Below are positions 18,483 through 26,899 of a DNA stretch of 64,000 nucleotides, one piece after another. Position numbers and translations under genes: made by a program. The notes under the pieces are model-generated. The model searched no databases. It was not told the DNA's origin and worked only from the letters and a program-made list of their open reading frames with translations. The stretch comes from Arthrobacter sp. GMC3 (GTDB lineage: Bacteria > Actinomycetota > Actinomycetes > Actinomycetales > Micrococcaceae). Each line of letters opens with the position of its first letter. Position 1 is the stretch's first letter. Location: positions 143,963 to 207,962 of the forward strand of contig NZ_PJIO01000004.1 of assembly GCF_002929305.1 (NCBI RefSeq), given 5' to 3'.

Positions 18483-18496
18483 TTGCACTTGTGCAA
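18483..18496. promoter_or_regulatory. Candidate TetR operator
   Basis: TTGCAC (18483-18488) and GTGCAA (18491-18496) form a perfect inverted repeat with a two-base spacer, 28 bp before the TetR start at 18525. TGCA cores recur nearby (18508-18512 region). The second TetR gene has similar TGCA-rich palindromes upstream, supporting an autoregulatory role. Identified by symmetry and position only. Confidence 0.55.
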
Positions 18497-18524
18497 TAAA
18501 TGCGCTGGTGCATAGAATGTAGTC

Positions 18525-19148
18525 ATGCAAAAAACAACCGTGCCCCTGCGTGAGCGGAACCGGCTGGACACCTGGGCGTTGATCCACAACGCGGCCTCGT
18601 CCCTGGCCCTCGAGAGTGGATTGACCCACGCAACAGTGGAAGCCATTGCCGAATCCGCCGGGGTATCCAAGCGCACGTTCTTCAATTACTTCGCCACGAA
18701 GGAAGACGCCGTACTGGGCATCCAGGCACCCACCCTTAGCGCCGACGCAGAAATCGCGTTCCGAGCTGATGAGGGTGCCGAATTATTTGGCCGGACCGTG
18801 CACCTGATGGTGGCCGTGATCCGCTCCATGTTCCCGGATGATTCCTTCACTACGCAGCGCAAGGAACTGACAAAGGCGTTCCCTGAGTTGCGCAAGCGCA
18901 TGTTTGAGCATGTGGGCGCGGCCGAACAGCTCGTGGAATCGGTGCTGATGGAGCGCTACAACGACGACGACGCCGTCCGTGCGGGGCTGCCCGCCGGCCG
19001 CGACAGCGCCATGGCACTGCTCATGCTGGCCGGCACGGTTATGCGCTTTACCTATCGACGTGATCCCGGTGCAGCGTTTTCGGATGAGTCGGCTTCCGTC
19101 GATAAAGCCATTGAAATTTTTAGAGAGGTAATCCCAGCAACCCTATGA
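18525..19148 (+). CDS. TetR-family repressor of the adjacent DHA2 pump
   Basis: A 207-residue TetR protein. The helix-turn-helix spans residues 25-65 (THATVEAIAESAGVSKRTFFNYFATKEDAV). The C-terminal ligand domain is not identifiable by name. Its stop overlaps the start of the efflux pump gene by four bases (ATGA), so the two are one transcript. The layout repeats at 59019-61369, where TetR and DHA2 genes are again adjacent and the TetR proteins share the RTFFNYF recognition-helix sequence. Confidence 0.92.
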   Translation: MQKTTVPLRERNRLDTWALIHNAASSLALESGLTHATVEAIAESAGVSKRTFFNYFATKEDAVLGIQAPTLSADAEIAFRADEGAELFGRTVHLMVAVIRSMFPDDSFTTQRKELTKAFPELRKRMFEHVGAAEQLVESVLMERYNDDDAVRAGLPAGRDSAMALLMLAGTVMRFTYRRDPGAAFSDESASVDKAIEIFREVIPATL

Positions 19149-20866
19149 GCACTCAAACAACAGTTGAGGCTCCGGCAGATCCCGGCGCCAAACGCAAAAT
19201 AGTCCTTCTTTTCTCCGGCCTGATGGTCACGATGCTCCTGGCGTCATTGAACCAGACAGTACTTTCTAGTGCCCTGCCGACTATTGTTGGCGAGCTCAAC
19301 GGCGTCGAGCACATGGCTTGGGTCATCACTGCCTTCATCCTGGCCTCGACCATCATGATGCCCGTCTACGGCAAATTGGGTGACCTCTTGGGCCGCAAGC
19401 CCATGCTGCTGGCCGCTATCAGCATCTTCACCGTGGGCTCGGTCATCGGCGCCCTTGCACCTGACATGGGAACCTTGATCGTTGCCCGTGTCATTCAGGG
19501 CCTCGGTGGCGGTGGCTTGATGATTCTCTCGCAGGCAACCATTGCCGACGTCGTCCCCGCCCGTGAACGCGGTAAGTACATGGGCATCATGGGTGGCGTG
19601 TTTGCCTTCTCCTCGGTTGCAGGACCGCTGATTGGCGGAGGACTCACCGAGGGTCCGGGCTGGCGCTGGACGTTTTGGATGAATGTGCCATTGGCTGTGC
19701 TGGCCATCCTGGCAACAGTTTTCCTGCTGCATGTGCCGCGCAAAACCTTTGATGTTCGCCCGAAGATCGACTACCTGGGCATGATGCTCATTGCCCTGGC
19801 CACCACGGCCCTCGTTTTGGTCGGCACCTGGGGCGGTTCCGAATACGCCTGGAATTCACCTGAAATTCTGGGCCTGATCGCCGCTGCCGTTGTCACTGGC
19901 ATCTTGTTCGTCATCGTGGAAAACCGGGCCTCCGAGCCCGTCATGCCGATGATGCTGTTCAAGAACCGCAACTTCAACCTCACCACCATCGCCGGTCTCC
20001 TGACGGGTATCGCCATGTTTGGTGCCATCGGCTACATGCCCACCTACATGCAGATGGCCACGGGCTACTCCGCCACCCAGGCGGGGCTGCTCATGATCCC
20101 GATGATGGCCTGCCTGCTGGTTGTCTCGGTCATTATTGGTCGCCGGGTATCCACCACCGGACGCTACAAGGTTGCCCCGATTGTTGGTTCCGTCATCCTG
20201 GCCGGCTCGCTGCTGCTCATGTCCACCATTCACGCCGATTCCCCGATCTACCTGATCTGCATCTACCTGGGCATCATGGGCATCGGCCTGGGATCCAGCA
20301 TGCAGATCCTGACCCTGGTGGCGCAAAACTCCTTCCCCATGAAGTTTGTGGGCACCGCCACCGCTGGCCAGAACTACTTCCGTCAGGTCGGCGCCACCCT
20401 GGGCTCCGCCGTCGTTGGTGCCATGTTTGCCAGCCGGCTCAAGGAACTCATTGCCGAGAAGATGCCCGCAGGCGCTAGTTCCGGAAGCGGCAACTCCTTC
20501 ACCCCCAGCCTGGTCAACTCGCTCCCGGCACCCATCAAGACCGCTGTGATCGAGTCCTACAATGAGGCACTGATTCCGCTGTTCCTGCTGATGGTGCCGC
20601 TGGCACTGCTGGCTGCCGCCGTGCTGTGCTTCGTGAAGGAAGTGCCGTTGGAGACCAAGCTGGATCGCGAAAAGGCTGTGGATATCAGCAGCGCGACCAT
20701 CGAGGAATTCGAGCAGGCCATGGTGGCGGACGTCGCCGATCCGCGGGATGAGCTCAAATCCTCGGCTTCCCCGGCAGCGAAGGAGACAACCCCAAAGCTA
20801 CATACTGACGCGGTGGTGGCCACGAATCAACAGATTCGTGGCCACCACCGCGTCAGCGTCGTTTAA
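19145..20866 (+). CDS. DHA2-family (14-helix) MFS efflux transporter
   Basis: A 573-residue EmrB/QacA-type drug:H+ antiporter. Features include helix 1 (GLMVTMLLASLNQTVLSSALPTI), motif A (YGKLGDLLGRKPMLL), and motif C-type GVFAFSSVAGPLIGG. In helix 1 the position normally holding an Asp in this family (LDxT, Asp34 in QacA) is Asn here (LNQT), while the paralogue at 59019 keeps Asp. The cytoplasmic tail after residue 500 is long and acidic. The last 20 codons are formed by a perfect 24-bp inverted repeat (20805-20856). Expression is probably controlled by the overlapping TetR gene. Confidence 0.93.
   Translation: MSTQTTVEAPADPGAKRKIVLLFSGLMVTMLLASLNQTVLSSALPTIVGELNGVEHMAWVITAFILASTIMMPVYGKLGDLLGRKPMLLAAISIFTVGSVIGALAPDMGTLIVARVIQGLGGGGLMILSQATIADVVPARERGKYMGIMGGVFAFSSVAGPLIGGGLTEGPGWRWTFWMNVPLAVLAILATVFLLHVPRKTFDVRPKIDYLGMMLIALATTALVLVGTWGGSEYAWNSPEILGLIAAAVVTGILFVIVENRASEPVMPMMLFKNRNFNLTTIAGLLTGIAMFGAIGYMPTYMQMATGYSATQAGLLMIPMMACLLVVSVIIGRRVSTTGRYKVAPIVGSVILAGSLLLMSTIHADSPIYLICIYLGIMGIGLGSSMQILTLVAQNSFPMKFVGTATAGQNYFRQVGATLGSAVVGAMFASRLKELIAEKMPAGASSGSGNSFTPSLVNSLPAPIKTAVIESYNEALIPLFLLMVPLALLAAAVLCFVKEVPLETKLDREKAVDISSATIEEFEQAMVADVADPRDELKSSASPAAKETTPKLHTDAVVATNQQIRGHHRVSVV
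20805..20856. terminator. Perfect 24-bp hairpin inside the end of the MFS gene
   Basis: Bases 20805-20828 pair without mismatch with 20833-20856 around the loop AACA; arms begin CTGACGCGG and end CCGCGTCAG. It lies inside the last codons of the pump gene and 8 bp from the converging stop codons of the pump and the ABC ATPase, which overlap as TTAA. A bidirectional terminator shared by the convergent genes is the best explanation. Confidence 0.8.
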
Positions 20867-21552
20867 GCCGGAACTTTTGGCGTGTCCTCGGTGATCTTGC
20901 CCCGGGCCAGACGGAACTTCCGGTCCGTTTGGCTGGCCAGTGCCTGGTCGTGGGTGACCACCAGGATGGTGGTTTTCTTCTCGTGGGCCAGGTGGCGCAA
21001 CAGCTCGATGATCAGCTCCCCGGTCTCGTCGTCCAGGTTGCCGGTGGGCTCATCGGCCAGGATCAGCTTGGGGTTGTTGGCCAGAGCCCGGGCAATGGCC
21101 ACACGCTGCTGCATGCCACCGGAGAGCCGGTTGGCTTTGCGCTGGTGCATTTCCTCGGTCAGGCCCACCTGGTTGAGTAGTTCGGCGGCGCGTTCGCTGC
21201 GCTTGGCATGCGAGAGGCCGGCAAACTCCATGGGCAGCATGACGTTTTCCTGGGCGGAGAGATTGGGGATCAGGTTGTACGCCTGAAACACAAAGCCGAT
21301 GTCGTCCCTGCGGTAGGCGGTAAGTTTGCCGTCGGGCAGCTTGGAGATGTTCACCCCGTCCACAATGACGTCCCCGGAAGTTGCCTTATCCAGCGCTCCC
21401 AGGAGGGAAAGCAGGGTGCTCTTACCGCTGCCGCTCTTGCCCAGGATTGCCGCAAACGTACCTTGCTCAACGGTGAAACTCACCCCGTTGACGGGCTTGA
21501 TGGTCTGATCGCCAGTCTTGAATGTCTTCACGACGTCTGTCACTGTCAGCAT
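20863..21552 (-). CDS. MacB/LolD-type ABC transporter ATP-binding protein
   Basis: A 229-residue ATPase of the MacB/LolD/FtsE class. Walker A is GKSGSGKST, the signature is LSGGMQQRVAIARA, Walker B is LILADEPTGNLDDETGE with the typical TGNLD, and the H-loop VVTHDQALA. It follows its permease gene by 3 bp. Such pairs in Gram-positive bacteria work as peptide or antibiotic mechanotransmission pumps or in envelope processes. Cargo unknown. Its stop codon overlaps that of the convergent MFS gene. Confidence 0.94.
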   Translation of the reverse strand: MLTVTDVVKTFKTGDQTIKPVNGVSFTVEQGTFAAILGKSGSGKSTLLSLLGALDKATSGDVIVDGVNISKLPDGKLTAYRRDDIGFVFQAYNLIPNLSAQENVMLPMEFAGLSHAKRSERAAELLNQVGLTEEMHQRKANRLSGGMQQRVAIARALANNPKLILADEPTGNLDDETGELIIELLRHLAHEKKTTILVVTHDQALASQTDRKFRLARGKITEDTPKVPA

Positions 21553-21555
21553 GGC

Positions 21556-23010
21556 TTATTCTCCTCGCAGAACTTCGATGGGGCGAACCTTGGCGGTTAG
21601 CAGGGCCGGAATGAGAGCGCCGATGGCGGCGATGAGCAAGATCCCCACAATGCCAAGGACCAGGGTTTGCCAGCCGACTGAGGTGCTGATGGTGCCGATT
21701 AGCTGGTTGGCGCCGGACAGTGCGCCACGGGTACGGGTGAAGCCGCCTCCGCCGCCACCTGCCCCGCCGCCTGCGCCGAAGCCGCCTCCGCCAGCACGAG
21801 AAGAGGCGGAGTTGCCGGAGGAGGTGTTTCCGGCAACCAGGGCGCTAACAATCGGGTTGCTGCTGAAGGCTGCCACCACGGCGCCCACCACCGTGCCGAG
21901 AACCACCAGAACCATGGCTTCAAGAACGAACTGGACGCCGATGGTGCGGTTGGAGGCGCCAATGGCTTTCAGGACACCAATTTCGCGGCGGCGTTCACGG
22001 ACCACCATGATCATGATCAGCAGCACAATCAGCCCGGCCGTTACCAGGGAGGCGATGAAGGCGATCAGGGAGATGCTTTGCACGCTCCCCAGGGAGCTGA
22101 TGGCGGACTGCAGATTTGCCGAACCCGCGGTGACATCCACATTGCTGGCCCCGAGTGCTGATGTCAGTGCAGTTTGGGTGCTGGCGACGTTGTCGATGCT
22201 GTTGACCACTACGGTGAGGCTGCTGAGCTGGCCGGCCTGGTTGGTCAGGGTTTGTGTGGCTGCCAGCGGCAGGTAGATGCCGTTGTTATCGAAGGCGTCA
22301 CCGGCGTCGAAGATGCCGGTGACCGTCATGGTCCGGTCCTGCACGGTAAATGTTGAGCCCACCTTGAGGTTGTTCTTGGTGGCCAACGTGCTGCCTACCA
22401 GAGCCTGGGTTGAGGTGTCTGCAAAGTCTGTCAGCGCCGTCCCGCTGGTGAGATTGATGGCCGTTCCGGTGGCGGTGGTGGAGGTGGAAACGCCAGTGGC
22501 CTGAATCGGAATGCTAAAGGTCGGGGTGGTGGTTGAACCACCAGTGCTTCCCGAGCTGCTGGAACCGCCGTTGCTGTTGTTCCTCTGCCCCAGGGTCCCC
22601 GGTGCCACTGCGGATTCCAGGCTGGTGGTGCCGCTGGCGCCAAATCGGCCACCGGGCTCACCACGCCCAGAATCAGGGGTGGTCCCGGAAGTTGTTGTTG
22701 CGGCAGAATTGCTGAGCCGCACACTCAACGTCCCTGTTGCTGACGTGACGTTTTGAACTGCGGCCGCCTTGGTCAGATCGGCCGTGGTAAGCGGGTTACC
22801 GCCGCCCAGCCCTCCTCGCGAGCCCGCCGGATTCACGGTGAGGTTGTTTCCCACCGAAGCCTTAAGGGAGTCGACCTTGCTGCCGACCGCCTGGTTGGCC
22901 ACCAACATGGCCAGGGCTAGGCCAATGGCCACCGCCAAAATAACCACGACGGCGCCGCTGCGCACCTTGTTGCGAAACGCGTTACCCACGCTTCGGGAAA
23001 CCACACCCAT
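21556..23010 (-). CDS. MacB/FtsX-type ABC transporter permease
   Basis: A 484-residue permease with the MacB topology: membrane helix at residues 18-42, a large extracytoplasmic domain (about 45-310) and three C-terminal helices with the FtsX signature (LIMIMVVRERRREIGVLKAIGASNRTIGVQFVLEAM is the cytoplasmic coupling region). The external domain is unusually rich in Ser, Thr and Gly (for example NNSNGGSSSSGSTGGS), and a Gly-rich segment (GGGGFGAGGGAGGGG-like) lies in the extracellular loop before the last helix. It is followed after 3 bp by its ATPase. Function: efflux or envelope signalling, substrate unknown. Confidence 0.92.
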   Translation of the reverse strand: MGVVSRSVGNAFRNKVRSGAVVVILAVAIGLALAMLVANQAVGSKVDSLKASVGNNLTVNPAGSRGGLGGGNPLTTADLTKAAAVQNVTSATGTLSVRLSNSAATTTSGTTPDSGRGEPGGRFGASGTTSLESAVAPGTLGQRNNSNGGSSSSGSTGGSTTTPTFSIPIQATGVSTSTTATGTAINLTSGTALTDFADTSTQALVGSTLATKNNLKVGSTFTVQDRTMTVTGIFDAGDAFDNNGIYLPLAATQTLTNQAGQLSSLTVVVNSIDNVASTQTALTSALGASNVDVTAGSANLQSAISSLGSVQSISLIAFIASLVTAGLIVLLIMIMVVRERRREIGVLKAIGASNRTIGVQFVLEAMVLVVLGTVVGAVVAAFSSNPIVSALVAGNTSSGNSASSRAGGGGFGAGGGAGGGGGGFTRTRGALSGANQLIGTISTSVGWQTLVLGIVGILLIAAIGALIPALLTAKVRPIEVLRGE

Positions 23011-23169
23011 GACCTGCTCCTACCACTGTGACCACCCTCGCGGCAGCCGTTATTTCCATCATCTGGGTACCTGTGTGGCGTTCATTAGGTGCGGGCTGTG
23101 AGTGGGCTGTGAGATCGATGGCCGGTAGACTGGGGGCAGCGAATACATGCCGACGTAATTGAGGGTCAC

Positions 23170-24243
23170 TTGCTGGAATTTACCGCCCGATTTGCCACCG
23201 CCGCCGAGATTGACCAGTGGGACACCCTGGTCACCGCGAACCCCAATGGTGGCAATCTGCTGCAGTCAGCCGCCTTCGCGGCAGTCAAGAGGAACTACGG
23301 CTGGGATACCCAGTTCATCGCCTTCGACGGCCCCAGCTACACCAGCTACAACCTGGTCTTGGAGAAGTCCTTCCCGCTGCTGGGCAAGCTGTGGTACCTC
23401 ATCAAGGGCCCCGACGCGGCCGCCGTGACGGAGATCCCGGCGATGATGGACGCTCTGCGCGTCTTCACCAAGGCCGCCAAGCTGAACGTTTTTGCCGTGA
23501 AGATCGAACCTGACGTTGTGGCCTCCGACGAGGCAAAGGCCGTGCTCGAAGGAGCCGGGCTTATCAAGGTCCCCGATCTGCAGCCCAACGACCACACTGC
23601 CCTGCTGGACATTTCCCCCGAACCCAACGAGCTGCTGCGCAAGCTGCACTCACGGGGGCGCAACGCCGTCCGCCGGGCCATCCGCGAAGAGGTGGAGGTG
23701 GTCCGGATGGAGCCCACCGAGGAAACCATGCGCACCATGTACGAGCTCATGGTGGGAACCATTACCGTCAAATCGAACAGCAAAGCCCGTGACTTTGAGT
23801 ACTACCGTCAGTTTTGGAGCGAATTCGTCAACCGGGGTCAGGGCCGCTTCTACTTTGTCTTCGAAGATGGTGTCCCGTCGTTGGGCGCGTTCGTCATCAA
23901 CTATGGGGCCAAGGCCACCTACAAGGACGGCGGATCGCTGCAACAGCGCAAGCAGTACGGCGATTCCCACCTGGTGCAGTGGGTTGCCATCAACGACATG
24001 AAGGAACTGGGCGCCCGGGAGTACGACTTCTGCGGGACACCGCCGTCGGACAGGCTCAAGGACCCCACCCACCCCCACCACGGTCTGGGCTTGTTCAAGA
24101 CAAGTTTCACCAAGACTGTCACCGATTTTGTGGGCTGCTACGACCTGGTGCTCAGCCCGCTGCGGTATAAATTGTTTACGAGTTTCGCCGAACGTGTGTT
24201 CCGTCAGCTGTACACCCGGCGGACGGGACAACAGTTTTACTAA
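23170..24243 (+). CDS. FemAB-family peptidyltransferase (lipid II interpeptide bridge)
   Basis: A 357-residue FemX/FemA-like protein made of two GNAT-type domains: the first with NLLQSAAFAAVKRNYGW and the conserved KGP segment (YLIKGPDAA), the second with the HSRGRNAVRRAIREEVEV linker and GRFYFVFEDG, followed by KDGGSLQQRKQYGDSHLVQW and YDFCGTPPS. Family members use aminoacyl-tRNA to add residues to the peptidoglycan stem peptide, which suits the interpeptide bridges of Arthrobacter-type walls. Start is TTG 23170 with GAGGG about five bases upstream. It is divergent from the MacB permease. Confidence 0.88.
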   Translation: MLEFTARFATAAEIDQWDTLVTANPNGGNLLQSAAFAAVKRNYGWDTQFIAFDGPSYTSYNLVLEKSFPLLGKLWYLIKGPDAAAVTEIPAMMDALRVFTKAAKLNVFAVKIEPDVVASDEAKAVLEGAGLIKVPDLQPNDHTALLDISPEPNELLRKLHSRGRNAVRRAIREEVEVVRMEPTEETMRTMYELMVGTITVKSNSKARDFEYYRQFWSEFVNRGQGRFYFVFEDGVPSLGAFVINYGAKATYKDGGSLQQRKQYGDSHLVQWVAINDMKELGAREYDFCGTPPSDRLKDPTHPHHGLGLFKTSFTKTVTDFVGCYDLVLSPLRYKLFTSFAERVFRQLYTRRTGQQFY

Positions 24244-24254
24244 ACCTTTTGTGA

Positions 24255-24286
24255 TGTTCGACGGCGACACCCGTCGCCGTCGAACA
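24255..24286 (+). terminator. Hairpin after the FemAB-like gene
   Basis: TGTTCGACGGCGAC (24255-24268) pairs perfectly with GTCGCCGTCGAACA (24273-24286) around ACCC, 12 bp after the stop codon. It is a strong intrinsic-type stem without a clear T-run, and lies 28 bp before the next start. Confidence 0.7.
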
Positions 24287-24314
24287 CGGCGGGTCCTGGC
24301 CTCAAGGAGAGCTG

Positions 24315-25832
24315 ATGAGCGAGAGCTCCAACGACCGGGAACAACAAAACCGGCACCACCCAGATAGCGCGACACCGAAATCCAGCACGGCCCCGGCCGC
24401 CGGGATGATCCCGCTGGTGCCCCTGCCACGGCCCAACAAGGCCGCACGCAACGTGCTTCGCCGCCTAGTCCAGGGCGAAACGCCGCCCACGGCGCCCATG
24501 AACATTGTCCAACGCCTGGCCGGAAGCCCGTACGCCAACCCCATGATCCAGGTGGGCAAGGTGGAGGAATCCGCACGTAAGAGCATCGATTTTGCCCTAC
24601 GCCTGGCCGAAACAATGTTCCGCTACGGGGCAGGTGCCCTGGAAGTGGAAACCTCCATCATCGCCGTCACCGCCGCCTTCGGGTTGCGCGGGATCGAAGT
24701 GGATATCACCAACCAATCGGTCATCATCAACTATGCCCGGCGCGACGGCGTCCCCATCACGGTGCTGCGCGTGGTGCGCTCCTGGACCAATAACTATGCC
24801 GGGCTGGTGCAGGTGCACGAGCTGGTGAGTGAGATTGTCAGCGGTGGAGTTGCCGTCCCCGAGGCCCACCAGCGCCTGGACGTCATCATCAAACGCCCCA
24901 AACCGTTTCCGCGATGGATGGTGGCTGTCGCCGAAGCGGTGTTTGTGGCCTCCGTAGTGGGTGTCATTGGTGGCTCCATATTTGGCATGATCGTGGCATT
25001 GCTGGCCGTCCTGCTCTCCAGCCAAGTTGCGCGAATTCTGGGGAAGTGGCTGGTCCCGGACTTCTTTGTCACGGCTGTCAGCTCCTTCATTGTCACCATG
25101 GTGGCGGTCACGTGTTTCATGTTCCACGTGCCGCTCAGCCCGTCTTTGGTAGTTGCGGGTGGAATCTTGTTGATGCTGCCCTCGGGGCGGCTTGTCTCGG
25201 CCGTCCAGGATGCGATCAATGGTTTCCCTGTCACGGCCGCCGGCCGTTTTCTCTCGGCGTTCCTGACGTTTGGTGCCATCATTGGCGGCATCGCCGTCGC
25301 CCTTGTCACCAGTACGCTTTTTGGTGCCGAACGGCTCAATGTGGCCGAACGTATCGCAGGCTCCCAGCCGCTAATTCTGGTGCTTCCCCTGGTGGCGCTG
25401 GCCACCGTGGCCATTTGCATCGCCGAACAAACCGCCGTCAGGCTGCTGTTGCCCACCATGGGTGTGGCACTGCTGGGCTACGTGGCCTATTACTACGGCC
25501 TGGAACTGGGGCTGGGGGACAGGTTTGCACCGGCCTTGGCGGCCGTTATCGTAGGCGTACTGGCCCGCGTTGTGGCACTGCGGCTGCGCTCACCACAGCT
25601 GGTGGTGGCCGTGCCATCCATCATTTTCCTGCTCGTGGGGCTGTCCATCTTCCGGGCCATGTTTGTCCTGACCCTTACCCCTGAGGATTCCGGTGCCGGC
25701 GCCGTGGGGCTGTTCAACGCACTCGTTGTCATCTTGGCTGTGGCGGCCGGCGTGGTTCTTGGCGACAACATCGCCCGCCCTTTCACACGCAGCAACGGAC
25801 TCAAAGACAAGCGCAGGAACCGCCGCCGCTAG
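24315..25832 (+). CDS. ThrE-family threonine/serine exporter
   Basis: A 505-residue ThrE family protein. The N-terminal cytoplasmic half (residues 80-200) carries the conserved LRLAETMFRYGAGALEVET and ITNQSVIINYARRDGVPITVLRVVRSW segments, and about ten hydrophobic helices follow. The C. glutamicum homologue exports L-threonine and L-serine by proton motive force. Ribosome binding site AAGGAGA precedes ATG 24315. The first 60 residues are a polar, disordered-looking tail. Confidence 0.9.
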   Translation: MSESSNDREQQNRHHPDSATPKSSTAPAAGMIPLVPLPRPNKAARNVLRRLVQGETPPTAPMNIVQRLAGSPYANPMIQVGKVEESARKSIDFALRLAETMFRYGAGALEVETSIIAVTAAFGLRGIEVDITNQSVIINYARRDGVPITVLRVVRSWTNNYAGLVQVHELVSEIVSGGVAVPEAHQRLDVIIKRPKPFPRWMVAVAEAVFVASVVGVIGGSIFGMIVALLAVLLSSQVARILGKWLVPDFFVTAVSSFIVTMVAVTCFMFHVPLSPSLVVAGGILLMLPSGRLVSAVQDAINGFPVTAAGRFLSAFLTFGAIIGGIAVALVTSTLFGAERLNVAERIAGSQPLILVLPLVALATVAICIAEQTAVRLLLPTMGVALLGYVAYYYGLELGLGDRFAPALAAVIVGVLARVVALRLRSPQLVVAVPSIIFLLVGLSIFRAMFVLTLTPEDSGAGAVGLFNALVVILAVAAGVVLGDNIARPFTRSNGLKDKRRNRRR

Positions 25833-25892
25833 AGTTCCCTGTAGTCCGGTACCCATCAATTTCTGGCTGCACAGCGGCATTCACTGGCCCCG

Positions 25893-26828
25893 TTACGCCA
25901 AGGACGTGATGCCCAATCCGCGCGCGGCAAACCCTGCAGCTGTGCTCACGATCATTTCCTGCATGGCCCCGGCCGCCCGGGTCAGGCTGACGTCTTTGCG
26001 ATGAGCCAGGGCAAGTGTTCGCGTCAGCTCTGGTTCGGTCAAGGGGACGGACCGCAGGCCGGGACGATCCACGAGCACCATTGCGGGTACTACGGCGGCG
26101 CCCAATCCGCGTTCAACAAGGCGAAGCACCGCATCCATTTCGGCTCCCTCGAGAACAATATTGGGGTTCAGTCCACCAGCCCGGTAGGCATCCATGGTGG
26201 TCCGGCGCAGGTCATAGCTTTGATCGAAAACTATTTGCGGAACGTCCGCAAGTTCGGTGAGTGTGACGGCGTTCTTGCCGGCAAAATGGGCATCGTTGGT
26301 CGCTGCGATCACCACCAAGTCCTCCTGCAGCAGCGGAATGCTCTCGAGGCTGTTTGTCATGGGGGCGCCGTGATCGGAGGTCACCACCAGCGCCAGATCC
26401 AGGGTTCCCCCTGCTAGCCGATTCAAGAGGTCGCGGGAGCCAGCCTCGCGCAGGTGAAGGTCGATCCCCGGGTGGCTTCGGTGATAGGCGCCCAAGACTT
26501 CGGGAACCAGGCTGATGCAGAGCGTCGGGGGAGCGCCAAGCCGTACCCGCCCCTTGCGCAATCCGGCCAGCTCCTGCATCTCGTGGCGAACGGTTTCGGC
26601 GTCCGCGAGCATCCGGTGTGCCAGTGGAAGAAGTGCTTCACCGGCCGCGGTGAGTGTGATGTTGCCCCGGGCCCGGTGAAAAAGTTCGGATCCAAGGTCC
26701 TGTTCAAGGGTTGAAATCTGCCGGCTCAGTGAGGGCTGCGCCAGGTGAAGATGCGCGGCAGCTCGCGTGAAATGGCCGATGCGGGCAACTTCAACAAAAC
26801 TTTGCAGCTGTTCCAGATTCATTTCCAT
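25893..26828 (-). CDS. LysR-family transcriptional regulator
   Basis: A 311-residue LysR protein with a canonical N-terminus (NLEQLQSFVEVARIGHFTRA, LAQPSLSRQISTLEQDLGS). The start could be ATG 26828 or ATG 26822 (MNLEQL); neither has a strong ribosome binding site. It is divergent from the orphan flavoprotein gene at 26900, which is its likely target, with only 71 bp between them. The effector domain is normal in length. Confidence 0.92.
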   Translation of the reverse strand: MEMNLEQLQSFVEVARIGHFTRAAAHLHLAQPSLSRQISTLEQDLGSELFHRARGNITLTAAGEALLPLAHRMLADAETVRHEMQELAGLRKGRVRLGAPPTLCISLVPEVLGAYHRSHPGIDLHLREAGSRDLLNRLAGGTLDLALVVTSDHGAPMTNSLESIPLLQEDLVVIAATNDAHFAGKNAVTLTELADVPQIVFDQSYDLRRTTMDAYRAGGLNPNIVLEGAEMDAVLRLVERGLGAAVVPAMVLVDRPGLRSVPLTEPELTRTLALAHRKDVSLTRAAGAMQEMIVSTAAGFAARGLGITSLA

Positions 26829-26899
26829 AGCGTATATGCATCGAAACGAGTCAAACAATTCATTGGACTAATCGTCGGGCGGTTTCTAGCGTTGGAACC

